Shown here piece after piece: positions 8,166 to 15,360 of a DNA stretch of 29,848 bases. Position 1 is the stretch's first letter, and each line of letters opens with the position of its first letter. Location: NCBI GenBank assembly GCA_964540005.1, contig CAZILN010000095.1:1-29848 (forward strand), given 5' to 3'. The notes beneath the pieces were generated by a model. It saw only the letters and a program-made list of their open reading frames with translations. It was not told the DNA's origin and made no database searches. A program made the position numbers and the translations under genes. The stretch is from CAZILN01 sp964540005. GTDB lineage: Bacteria; Bacteroidota; Bacteroidia; Bacteroidales; SM23-62.

Positions 8166-10634
8166 TTACAGTCGTGCCAGTATCCTGGCTGTACCTGATT
8201 TCATCCCCGGTGATGTTGCCAGTATCTCTATCTCACCGGCTGACCCGATCGACCTTATTATAAGCTGGGCCTTTCCCCTGAAAGTCGTACAAACATTATC
8301 TTTTACACTTTCCATCCCGGCCGGATCTGCATTGCCGGCAGCGATCAGTTCAGCAGCTCCTTTTACCGTAAAGCTTACCGGGACACCGGCATCAGGTACA
8401 AGCTGACCATGGGCATCACGTACTTCGATACGTATATAAACTACCTCGTTCCTGCCGGCCCAGACCTCACTGCGTTCGGGTGCCAGGTGCAGTTTAGCCG
8501 GACTGCCGCTGGTCGTGAGTTCCTTTCTTTCCAGTTCTTCACTTCCTGAACCGGCAATGGCCGTCAGTTTTCCTGCCTCATAGGGTACATCAAATACAAA
8601 GGTATGCACGGATGTATTGCCTGTGGACTGTTCACCGATCAGGTTCTCGTTTAATTCGAGCCGGATTGAAGGGTAGGTTGAATAAACCCTTACCTGCATG
8701 AGCCTGCCTTCCATGCCCGGCCAGTTCCAGCTCCGGTATTCGTCCGGCCATCCCCAGTATGAGATATGTTCTTTTTTCCCTTCCGGGACAGGTGCCTGAA
8801 CAGCCATCTCCAGGTGGCTCTTCCCCCATACCACATCCCTGAAGTAAGATTGCGGTTTTTTATTACCGCAGATGTCAATATCACCGCACCAGGCTACATA
8901 CCATGGCCAAGGCATGGCAAAGCCTGTGCTTTCATCCTCTTCAATATTTACAGTATGGCCGATGCCTGCTTCACCCAGGTAATCCATTCCCGTCCACACA
9001 AAATCTCCTATGATCCATGGGTTCTCTTTAACCATTTCCCAGTTTTCCAGAGCCTCCATGGGAATGGATTCCGTACCCATCATAATCCTGTCAGGATATT
9101 TCGAGTGATCATCGAGGTATTTCTTCCATTGATAGTTGTATCCCCCGATATCAAGCAGCTGGAATGCAGGGGCGGTCCGGTCCCAGTCCATCCCGCGGTG
9201 GTCCCAGAAGTCACATATAGCATTGGTAACGGGACGGGTAGGATCAATATTCCTCAGTATTCCAATGAGTTCAGAAGCGATCCGGATACCGGAGGTGTCC
9301 GCCCGCTCGGGGATTTCGTTGCCTATGCTCCAGATAATGATGCTTGGATGGTTCCTGTCCCTCAGCAGCATGGATTTCAGATCGGATTCATGCCAATCCA
9401 TGAAAAAACGTGAATAGTCCATAGGACGCTTCGAAACGGTCCACATATCAAAGGCCTCGTCGATTAACAGCATTCCCAGGCGGTCACATTCATCCAGGAA
9501 AGCCCTGGAAGGAGGGTTGTGGCTGGTACGGATCGCATTATATCCATTGGCCTTCATAATCTCTACCCTGCGGAACTCCGACCTGTTAAAAGCCGCGGCA
9601 CCCAGCAGGCCGTTATCATGATGCATGCAGGCGCCTTTTAACAGGACATTCTCACCGTTAATCAGCAGACCTTCTTCAGTACTGACCGTGACCGTACGTA
9701 TTCCTAAATGACATCTGGTACGGTCAGTCATTACACCGTTAACAGTTATGGTGATCCTTGCCCTGTACAGATAAGGGCTTGAGGGTGACCAGAGATGACG
9801 CTCCGGTATGTCAAAGGACTGTTTTATTTCAGTCTTGCCCTTCCCTGGCAGGGCAGCATCTGAAATATTACTGCTTACTACATATCCGGCTTCATCAATG
9901 ATCTCAACAAGGACCTCCGCCTCGGTATCGGTTTCATTCCGGTTGACCAGGACTGCTTCAAGCATCACCCGGGCAGATGCCTCCTCAACTTCTTCTGTAT
10001 GGATAAAAATGCCCCAGTCATCAATGTGTACCGGATCAAGAACCGTCAGCCATACATGCCTGTATATGCCGGATCCGCTGTACCATCTGCTGTTGGCGCC
10101 GGTATTGCTGACGCGCACGGCCAGTATGTTTTCTTCTCCGGGAGGATTCAGGTATTCTGTGATATCGTATCTGAAGGCAGTATAGCCGTATGGATGATAT
10201 CCCACATGATGGCCGTTCAGCCATACTTCGGATTCCATATAGACACCGTCGAAAGTGAGCACATGGATCTTACCTGCGTTTTTCCCATCCGTTGAGAAGT
10301 GCTTCCTGTACCAGGACGTGCCCCCGATGACATGACCGGTGGAGGAACCACCCGGACTGTCCTTTGAAAAGGGACCGATCTGTGAATCACTGTCTTCTCC
10401 CGGAAGGTCATCCATGCTCCAGTCGTGCGGGAGGTCAAGGTCCCTCCACTGCGAGTCATCAAAACCGGGTACTTCAGCACCGCTGATGCTATCGCGAAGG
10501 AATTTCCAACCGTTATCGAACAGGCGGTCACGGGATGAGGCAAATTCATTTGTCCTTATATCCCTACAGGAGGATAAAATGACAGAGCTTAATATTACCG
10601 CAAATGCAGAACGGAACAGGTACTTTGTTTTCAT
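8166..10634 (-). CDS. Glycoside hydrolase family 2 beta-galactosidase-like lipoprotein
   Basis: This 822-residue exported GH2 enzyme should cleave a terminal beta-linked sugar, probably galactose, although GH2 also includes glucuronidases and mannosidases. The N terminus is a lipoprotein signal with lipobox LSSC at Cys23. Order of parts: jelly-roll sugar-binding domain with the WYRKHF and WLNGHHVGYHPYGYT motifs (about 55-215), an Ig-like domain (215-325), a TIM barrel (330-620) and C-terminal beta domains (from 640), the last with an Ig-like segment PDAGVPVSFTVKGAAEL. The general acid/base is Glu440 in WSIGNEIPE and the likely nucleophile is Glu522 in MGTES. Residues after Cys23 (RDIR) lack the K-D/E surface-export pattern, so a periplasmic face is more likely. 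No SusC/SusD pair is adjacent, so this is not a visible polysaccharide utilisation locus. Confidence 0.9.
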   Translation of the reverse strand: MKTKYLFRSAFAVILSSVILSSCRDIRTNEFASSRDRLFDNGWKFLRDSISGAEVPGFDDSQWRDLDLPHDWSMDDLPGEDSDSQIGPFSKDSPGGSSTGHVIGGTSWYRKHFSTDGKNAGKIHVLTFDGVYMESEVWLNGHHVGYHPYGYTAFRYDITEYLNPPGEENILAVRVSNTGANSRWYSGSGIYRHVWLTVLDPVHIDDWGIFIHTEEVEEASARVMLEAVLVNRNETDTEAEVLVEIIDEAGYVVSSNISDAALPGKGKTEIKQSFDIPERHLWSPSSPYLYRARITITVNGVMTDRTRCHLGIRTVTVSTEEGLLINGENVLLKGACMHHDNGLLGAAAFNRSEFRRVEIMKANGYNAIRTSHNPPSRAFLDECDRLGMLLIDEAFDMWTVSKRPMDYSRFFMDWHESDLKSMLLRDRNHPSIIIWSIGNEIPERADTSGIRIASELIGILRNIDPTRPVTNAICDFWDHRGMDWDRTAPAFQLLDIGGYNYQWKKYLDDHSKYPDRIMMGTESIPMEALENWEMVKENPWIIGDFVWTGMDYLGEAGIGHTVNIEEDESTGFAMPWPWYVAWCGDIDICGNKKPQSYFRDVVWGKSHLEMAVQAPVPEGKKEHISYWGWPDEYRSWNWPGMEGRLMQVRVYSTYPSIRLELNENLIGEQSTGNTSVHTFVFDVPYEAGKLTAIAGSGSEELERKELTTSGSPAKLHLAPERSEVWAGRNEVVYIRIEVRDAHGQLVPDAGVPVSFTVKGAAELIAAGNADPAGMESVKDNVCTTFRGKAQLIIRSIGSAGEIEILATSPGMKSGTARILARL

Positions 10635-10697
10635 TTCTGTTTGGAATTAAGGTTCATCGGAATATTGTAATCTGATTGTAAAGTTATCCAAACATTT

Positions 10698-10715
10698 CGG
10701 AATTTAATAATTCCG
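10698..10715. promoter_or_regulatory. Perfect 7-bp palindrome upstream of the GH2 gene (operator or weak terminator)
   Basis: CGGAATT and AATTCCG flank a TAAT loop. The site is 63 bp before the GH2 start codon and 70 bp after the desaturase stop, both on the minus strand. A weak minus-strand promoter-like match, TAACTTTA (10686-10679, 7 of 8 to TAnnTTTG), lies just downstream and would place the palindrome in its -33 region. There is no T-run after the hairpin on the minus strand, so an operator is slightly favoured over a terminator. Confidence 0.35.
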
Positions 10716-10785
10716 GGATCCCTCTTTCCAGACCAGTAATGAAAAAGTATTCAGATGGATTTTTATCGTCGGGGAATGTTCCTGA

Positions 10786-11892
10786 TCACTGCCTCCCCAG
10801 CTTTTTAAGCATCTGGCCATGGTTATGAACTGCCCTGATAAAGCTGGGTTGTACATGATAGGGAAGGTTGAATTCCCTGGCTGTCTCCCTGACAATTGCC
10901 GCTATTTTCCTGTAGTGAACGTGGCATATATTCGGGAACAGATGGTGTTCAACCTGGTAGTTGAGTCCACCGACAAGCCATGAAAAAATGCGGCTGCGGG
11001 GTGAAAAATCTGCCGTGGTGAACAACTGGTGTATGGCCCAGTTATTATCCATTTTACCGTTGGTATCCGGAAGAGGGTATTCGGATGTGGTCACCACATG
11101 TGCTGACTGGAAAATGGTAGTCAGTACCAGGCCGCAAATGAAATGCATAATAAAAAAGAGTATCAGGACCATCCACCAGGGAACAGGAAGAAAGATGAGA
11201 GGCAGCACAAGTATGTATGCAAAATATAAGATCTTGGTAATGATCAGTTCGAAGAACAGACTGAACAGGCTCCTTTTCATTGCAAGCGGGTATCCTTCTT
11301 TATAGTACCTGTAGAGCTGTGCGTAATCCTTTACTGATACCCACGAAATGGTCATTAATCCGTAGAGGAACCAGGCATAAATATGCTGAATGCGGTGGAT
11401 CCGCAGCCGGGGTTTATGCGGGGACAAACGCAGGACATTGCCCGGGTCAATGTCTTCATCATATCCGTCAACATTGGTAAAACCATGATGCATGGTGTTA
11501 TGCTGGATCTTCCAGTTCAGAGCATGTCCGCCGATGAAGTTCAGCAGGTAGCCCAGCAGTCTGTTTACCCCCTGATTTTTTGAGTAGGCCATATGATTGG
11601 CATCATGCATTATGGATAGTCCGATTCCTGCCATTCCCAATCCCATTAAGGACCATAACAATACCAGGACAGGGACCCCTTCAATCTTACCGGAGATCAT
11701 GAGGGCATAGGGCACCAGGTATAATGAAAGCATTAAAACAGTTTTAACAATCATATTGCCGTTTGCATATTTTGTAATACTGTTAGCCTCAAAATATTCA
11801 TTTACTTTTTTTCTGAGTTCCTGAATGAAATCAGCATTCCCGTCCCGCGGGAACTTTATTTTTTTATATTCCGGATTTGTCATTGGGTCCAC
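10786..11892 (-). CDS. Membrane fatty acid desaturase (acyl-lipid/acyl-CoA type)
   Basis: This 368-residue membrane di-iron desaturase introduces a double bond into an acyl chain, using O2 and an electron donor. All three His boxes are present: HDANH (96-100), HNTMHH (131-136) and QVEHH (313-317), with hydrophobic segments around 50-95, 112-125, 210-262 and near 303. It fits the branch often annotated as linoleoyl-CoA or delta-6-like desaturase, but without a fused cytochrome b5, so a separate reductant is needed. Two Met codons sit at the start (residues 1 and 4); either may be used. A perfect TATCTTTG lies about 48 bp upstream. The O2 requirement is worth noting in a genome whose neighbours are hydrogenases. 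Substrate and position of desaturation cannot be read here. Confidence 0.9.
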   Translation of the reverse strand: MDPMTNPEYKKIKFPRDGNADFIQELRKKVNEYFEANSITKYANGNMIVKTVLMLSLYLVPYALMISGKIEGVPVLVLLWSLMGLGMAGIGLSIMHDANHMAYSKNQGVNRLLGYLLNFIGGHALNWKIQHNTMHHGFTNVDGYDEDIDPGNVLRLSPHKPRLRIHRIQHIYAWFLYGLMTISWVSVKDYAQLYRYYKEGYPLAMKRSLFSLFFELIITKILYFAYILVLPLIFLPVPWWMVLILFFIMHFICGLVLTTIFQSAHVVTTSEYPLPDTNGKMDNNWAIHQLFTTADFSPRSRIFSWLVGGLNYQVEHHLFPNICHVHYRKIAAIVRETAREFNLPYHVQPSFIRAVHNHGQMLKKLGRQ

Positions 11893-11939
11893 CCTGTCAA
11901 TTGATCAAAAGAAGTGAAAAGGGATCAGTATTTCCGGCT

Positions 11940-11947
11940 CAAAGATA
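11940..11947 (-). promoter_or_regulatory. Candidate Bacteroidota -7 element for the desaturase gene
   Basis: The minus strand reads TATCTTTG, an exact match to the Bacteroidota -7 consensus TAnnTTTG. It lies 48 bp before the start codon and implies a 5' leader of roughly 40 nt. No clear TTG/TTTG element is found 19-21 bp upstream, so the call stays tentative. Confidence 0.35.
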
Positions 11948-12015
11948 AGAAGAAATACCTGAATGCAGCTATCCTTCGCCTGGATGAATGCCTTATACTA
12001 ATATCCTGATGCCTG

Positions 12016-12306
12016 TCAGGGTTCCCGGTCTTTTCCAGGCTGACCCGGGATGTAGTCAGAGAAAGGGGAAGCTTCCAGCAGCTCAATGGCCCTTTCAAAC
12101 TCTGAGGCCACTATTTTTATGCTGATGGATTCAATAGCATTCATTCCGGTATATACATTCATAACTGAAGAAGCGGGATTATCCGATTCAATAAGTGTAT
12201 AAACGCCCTCCTCCTCAAGGTACTGACGGATATCCTGTGCCACCATCATATTGTCTGCCATCAGCAGGACAAGGACTTCATCTTTATTATTGCTCATTTC
12301 AGTCAA
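12016..12306 (-). CDS. DUF2007-like small protein (putative signal-transducing protein)
   Basis: The gene encodes a 96-residue soluble acidic protein with the beta-alpha-beta pattern of the DUF2007 family: a strand VLVLLMADNMMVAQDIRQYL leading into a helix, the DNPA segment after ESDN, and a helix SEFERAIELLEASP near the C terminus. The family resembles PII-like ferredoxin folds and is annotated only as putative signal transducing; no ligand is known to me. It stands between the desaturase (123 bp downstream of its stop) and the divergent envelope operon. The region after residue 90 is a short polar tail. Its start is the only suitable Met; a second Met at residue 4 is possible. Confidence 0.7.
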   Translation of the reverse strand: MTEMSNNKDEVLVLLMADNMMVAQDIRQYLEEEGVYTLIESDNPASSVMNVYTGMNAIESISIKIVASEFERAIELLEASPFSDYIPGQPGKDREP

Positions 12307-12671
12307 TTAATCGGCTTATGATCCATTCAGCCGTGCAAGCAGCAATTCCATGGATCTGCCGGCTGAAGATTATAAAGGTACTATTAATGCAGGAATGTCC
12401 TGCCTTTCACCATAAAGAATTCAATGCATGCAAGGAATAATTATTGCATATATTTTATGTGATTGGATTATTTTGATTAATTTTAATTTGTTATATATCA
12501 ATATGCGGCCAGGGTTTCGTAAAATTCTATATTCCAGGGTTTTAAGGCATGAGTAAATAGTTATAACTAAAAAGGGTTCTTGGACAGGCTGAAGTTTGAA
12601 TAAAATAATAAAACATCTTATATTCGTTTTTCTATTTATTAACCAGATATGTAACATCCAAAAAATTAGTT
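12307..12671. other. 365-bp AT-rich divergent intergenic region
   Basis: The gap separates the divergent DUF2007-like gene from the first envelope-cluster gene. I see no convincing gene. A 78-codon minus-strand frame at 12421-12657 has an AT-driven Ile/Lys/Leu composition, no family features and overlaps the likely promoter. The right part contains the candidate promoter at 12595-12626. The rest is AT-rich DNA with no clear RNA structure or repeat. Confidence 0.6.
12595..12626 (+). promoter_or_regulatory. Candidate promoter of the envelope/caspase cluster
   Basis: A TTTG at 12595-12598 and TATATTCG at 12619-12626 (7 of 8 to TAnnTTTG) are separated by 20 bp, the spacing expected for the main Bacteroidota sigma factor. 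The start codon at 12672 is 45 bp further, which fits a leader of about 40 nt. This is the only such pair I see ahead of the six plus-strand genes. Confidence 0.4.
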
Positions 12672-13166
12672 ATGAAAAAGAGATTGCTACCATTCATTGT
12701 TTTTTCGGGTATTTTATTTCTCGCATTGTCCTGTAGCAAGGATGAGGTACCTGAACTGACAAGTTTCAGTATTCCCAAAGCTGTTATTAAAGGGCAAACA
12801 TTTGCTGACCTTGATTTAAGCCTGGGTAATGAAGGTTACGAAAGTGCACTGAACAATACTAAGATCATTGCACAGATATGGACAGGGGATCTGGTACTTG
12901 AACAGGACCCTAATTTTTCTTACGGCTATAAAACTTTTCTCGGTACCGTAGATGGCAGTGGCTACTACAGGATTGAAGTAGATGCCTCATATGCAGGCCT
13001 CAACGTTACGCTGTACTGTGATGATTTTTCTTATGAACAGAGGCAGGCGAAAGTCGGTGATATAACACCATCACCTATCCGCCGCGTTTACTCAGCAGGG
13101 CCCTATAGTCTTTTCGTGCTTGCCAACAAGGAGACGATACAGGATATTTATTATTCCTCCAAGTAA
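12672..13166 (+). CDS. Predicted surface-exposed lipoprotein, unknown function
   Basis: The 164-residue product begins with a lipoprotein signal peptide (MKKRLL, hydrophobic core, lipobox ALSC with Cys21). The residues after Cys, S-K-D-E, match the K-(D/E)2 lipoprotein export signal described in Capnocytophaga, which sends lipoproteins to the cell surface in Bacteroidota. The mature part looks like one beta-sandwich: alternating strands (KVIAQIW-like, YYRIEVDASYAGLNVTLY) of Ig-like character, about 140 residues. No enzymatic motif is visible and I do not recognise a family. It is the first gene of the cluster and is followed after 44 bp by the beta-barrel gene, which might be its outer-membrane partner. 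Confidence 0.75.
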   Translation: MKKRLLPFIVFSGILFLALSCSKDEVPELTSFSIPKAVIKGQTFADLDLSLGNEGYESALNNTKIIAQIWTGDLVLEQDPNFSYGYKTFLGTVDGSGYYRIEVDASYAGLNVTLYCDDFSYEQRQAKVGDITPSPIRRVYSAGPYSLFVLANKETIQDIYYSSK

Positions 13167-13210
13167 ATTAATGAAAAGGCCAAGGCCTCTGATACATAAA
13201 ACTTATACAT

Positions 13211-14047
13211 ATGAAACTATACAGAATTATTATTATCATACTTATTCTCCCTGTCCCATTCTTGGCTACAGCCCAATTATCCGATAGGGTAAATAATCCA
13301 ACAACCCTGAGGGTGGGAACAAGGCCTATCCAGGGGAATATGGGTGTATATTTCGGAATGTCCTATAATGATATCAAGGATCTCCTTGAGACAGAAGATG
13401 ATTATGAGTACGCAGGCATACCGCTTGTAAGCCTCAAGTATTACGTTACTGACAGGTGGGTGGCAAGGCTGGGATTCCAAACCTATAAGGAAAGCCAGAT
13501 AATTACCGGGGAGGTTGATCCTGCCCTCAGCCCGAGGTATTATACAGAAAGAAATTATATAGACATAGTCGGGAGATACCTTTTTACGCCGGGTGTGGAG
13601 TATCATTTTACCAGTACCAACCTGCTCGATATTTATGCCGGCGGGCTGGTCCCGTTTGGTGTAAAGACAGAAGAGTTTACTGATGATTACAGGTATGCAA
13701 CCGGAGAATATCAGTTACATAAGCGTACGAAGAAAACTTTTGCTTATGGTTACGAGGTTTTTATAGGGCTGCAGGCTTTTGTTGCTGATCTTCCGCTTGC
13801 CTTCGGTCTTGATTTCGGGGCAGCCGGCCTTGGTTACCTTAAGGACAAATACAAGCATGAATACTATGTAAATGTTGGCGGGATCACATCTGAGCAGATA
13901 TATTATACTACGGAAAAAGATCCGGCTTCGGCTGACCTCTTAAAAAACGGAGGCACCGGCCTGGTAAAGTATCGTGACCTGACTTCACAGAATTTTAAGC
14001 TTGACGGTAATGTCCGGTTCACAATATCTTATTTCTTCAACAGGTAA
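13211..14047 (+). CDS. Outer-membrane beta-barrel protein
   Basis: The product has 278 residues, an N-terminal signal peptide ending near ATA/Q (about residues 1-21), and a body of amphipathic strands rich in Tyr, Gly and aromatic pairs, such as VSLKYYVTDRWVARLGFQTY and FAYGYEVFIGLQAF. It ends with RFTISYFFNR, where the aromatic near the C terminus is consistent with recognition by the Bam machinery. Estimated strand count is 8-10. It resembles the generic outer membrane beta-barrel proteins common in Bacteroidota; substrate or role is unknown. Neighbouring lipoprotein genes suggest a joint outer-membrane complex. Confidence 0.8.
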   Translation: MKLYRIIIIILILPVPFLATAQLSDRVNNPTTLRVGTRPIQGNMGVYFGMSYNDIKDLLETEDDYEYAGIPLVSLKYYVTDRWVARLGFQTYKESQIITGEVDPALSPRYYTERNYIDIVGRYLFTPGVEYHFTSTNLLDIYAGGLVPFGVKTEEFTDDYRYATGEYQLHKRTKKTFAYGYEVFIGLQAFVADLPLAFGLDFGAAGLGYLKDKYKHEYYVNVGGITSEQIYYTTEKDPASADLLKNGGTGLVKYRDLTSQNFKLDGNVRFTISYFFNR

Positions 14048-14075
14048 ACTGATAATCATTCAAAAAAGAAATTTT

Positions 14076-14531
14076 ATGAATTTTAAGAAAACCAAGATAA
14101 TATCAGTTATTTCCCTGGCTGGAATACTTTTACTCTCATCCTGCATGGGAACATATACTGTTAAGAATACGCGAACCGCATCATTTTTCCCTGACATTGT
14201 GAGGTTTGACATGACCCCGGATGATATTGAATTACTTGGCGAGATGGACATAAGTATCTCTTTCAGCAAATACCTCGGGATTTTCAAGGTTGAAAGGCTG
14301 ATCAATGACATGGAAGTACCCAGGAGAACTGTAAATTCTGTTTCCCTGTACGGAAACGGTAATTTACCTCTTGATCCGATGCTGCGCCGTGCCCTGTATG
14401 ATGCCCATGTAAATTTTCCAGAGGCTGATTTTTTGATCCCGGTAAGCGTAATTGAAGAAAACGAAAAAATGTTCATGGGTGTACATACCCGGAAAACTGC
14501 ACATATAAAGGCTTATAAACTTAAAATTTAA
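14076..14531 (+). CDS. Small lipoprotein without surface signal, unknown function
   Basis: I chose the ATG at 14076 (151 residues), which begins MNFKKTKII and gives a standard lipoprotein signal with lipobox LSSC (Cys23). A longer frame from 14001 overlaps the barrel gene by 47 bp and would bury the signal peptide, so it is rejected. The residues after Cys are M-G-T-Y, without the K-D/E surface signal, so it probably stays on the periplasmic face. The mature part of about 130 residues contains SVSLYGNGNLPLDPMLRRAL and a C-terminal strand AHIKAYKLKI, which suggests a compact alpha/beta fold similar to small Bacteroidota envelope lipoproteins of unknown function. The next gene starts 1 bp after the stop. 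Confidence 0.75.
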   Translation: MNFKKTKIISVISLAGILLLSSCMGTYTVKNTRTASFFPDIVRFDMTPDDIELLGEMDISISFSKYLGIFKVERLINDMEVPRRTVNSVSLYGNGNLPLDPMLRRALYDAHVNFPEADFLIPVSVIEENEKMFMGVHTRKTAHIKAYKLKI

Positions 14532-14532
14532 A

Positions 14533-15354
14533 GTGACCGGAATTCAAATACCCGGAATCAGGACCTGCATGGTATTGCTGTTGTTCTCCATGCTGATAAT
14601 GGGATGCGGTAAGGATGATGAGTCAGACACGGTGCTGATGATCACGCCCTATGATCTGTACCTTTTTGCAGAATCCTGGGAGATTATCAGTCTTGATATA
14701 TCATGCAGTTCAACAGCCGGTTTAAAAAACCTTACCATAACCAGTAAGGAAGAAGAATCATATACCCAGGTAATCCTGGATTCGGCAATTACCGGCAACA
14801 GTTTCTCCATGAAATTTGAATACAGGATCCCTGAGCTGTATAAGAGTACCACTATCTTCCTCGGGATTACCCTTACTAATATAAACGGAGATGTGGCTGA
14901 ATCGGGAAAGATCCTGGAAATAGAGGTGTCTGAGCGCTATCTGGACGAGACTGCAGGATATGAAATGTATTCAATGCATTCGGGGAAAATGAATGCCTTT
15001 AACCTTTACACCATGCAGCCCCTGCTTTCTGATTATTCCGATGCGGGAGAGATGCATATCATGGATAATTCAGATTCACACTATATTTCAAATAAATGGA
15101 TATCCCCGGCAGGGATCAGTTTTGTCAGGTACAGGGATTTCGATTATGCCAATTGTACAAATATCAGCCTGAGAGCAGCCTATAATGCCAGTATTAAACA
15201 TGAATTCGTTGAAGATCTGGAGCCGGGAGAGGTACTCTTGCTGAAATTATTTGACAATAAAGCAGACTCAAGTTTTGTGGCAGTTAAGATTGTTAATATC
15301 ATAGATACACGTGAAAGTGAATATGACAGGTATATCTTTAATGTAAAAAGATAG
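14533..15354 (+). CDS. Predicted surface-exposed lipoprotein, GTG start, unknown function
   Basis: The gene reads as 273 residues from a GTG at 14533, one base after the previous stop, which suggests coupled translation. A later ATG (14569) would start directly in the hydrophobic core with no basic residue, so the GTG is preferred. The signal peptide ends in lipobox LIMGC (Cys25), followed by G-K-D-D-E, a strong match to the K-(D/E)2 surface-export signal. The mature protein looks all-beta, with an Ig-like N-terminal half (strands SLDISCSSTAGLKNLTITS, FSMKFEYRIPELY, ITLTNINGDVAESG) and a second domain from about 145. No known domain or active site is recognised. It may bind or present something at the surface together with the caspase-type protein encoded 6 bp downstream. 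Confidence 0.75.
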   Translation: MTGIQIPGIRTCMVLLLFSMLIMGCGKDDESDTVLMITPYDLYLFAESWEIISLDISCSSTAGLKNLTITSKEEESYTQVILDSAITGNSFSMKFEYRIPELYKSTTIFLGITLTNINGDVAESGKILEIEVSERYLDETAGYEMYSMHSGKMNAFNLYTMQPLLSDYSDAGEMHIMDNSDSHYISNKWISPAGISFVRYRDFDYANCTNISLRAAYNASIKHEFVEDLEPGEVLLLKLFDNKADSSFVAVKIVNIIDTRESEYDRYIFNVKR

Positions 15355-15360
15355 TAATTA

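Noticed and set aside
8766..9413. Plus-strand open frame of 215 codons
   Set aside because: Antisense to the catalytic barrel of the GH2 gene, including its GNE motif, and with no family features.
8166..10634. Part of a polysaccharide utilisation locus
   Set aside because: No SusC/SusD-like pair, sensor or other glycosidase is found next to the GH2 gene in this window.
12421..12657. Possible 78-codon minus-strand gene in the divergent gap
   Set aside because: Composition follows the AT-rich DNA (Ile, Lys, Leu), there is no signal or motif, and it covers the likely promoter of the next gene.
14001..14075. Upstream in-frame start for the 14076 lipoprotein
   Set aside because: It overlaps the barrel gene by 47 bp and would place 25 residues ahead of a complete lipoprotein signal peptide.
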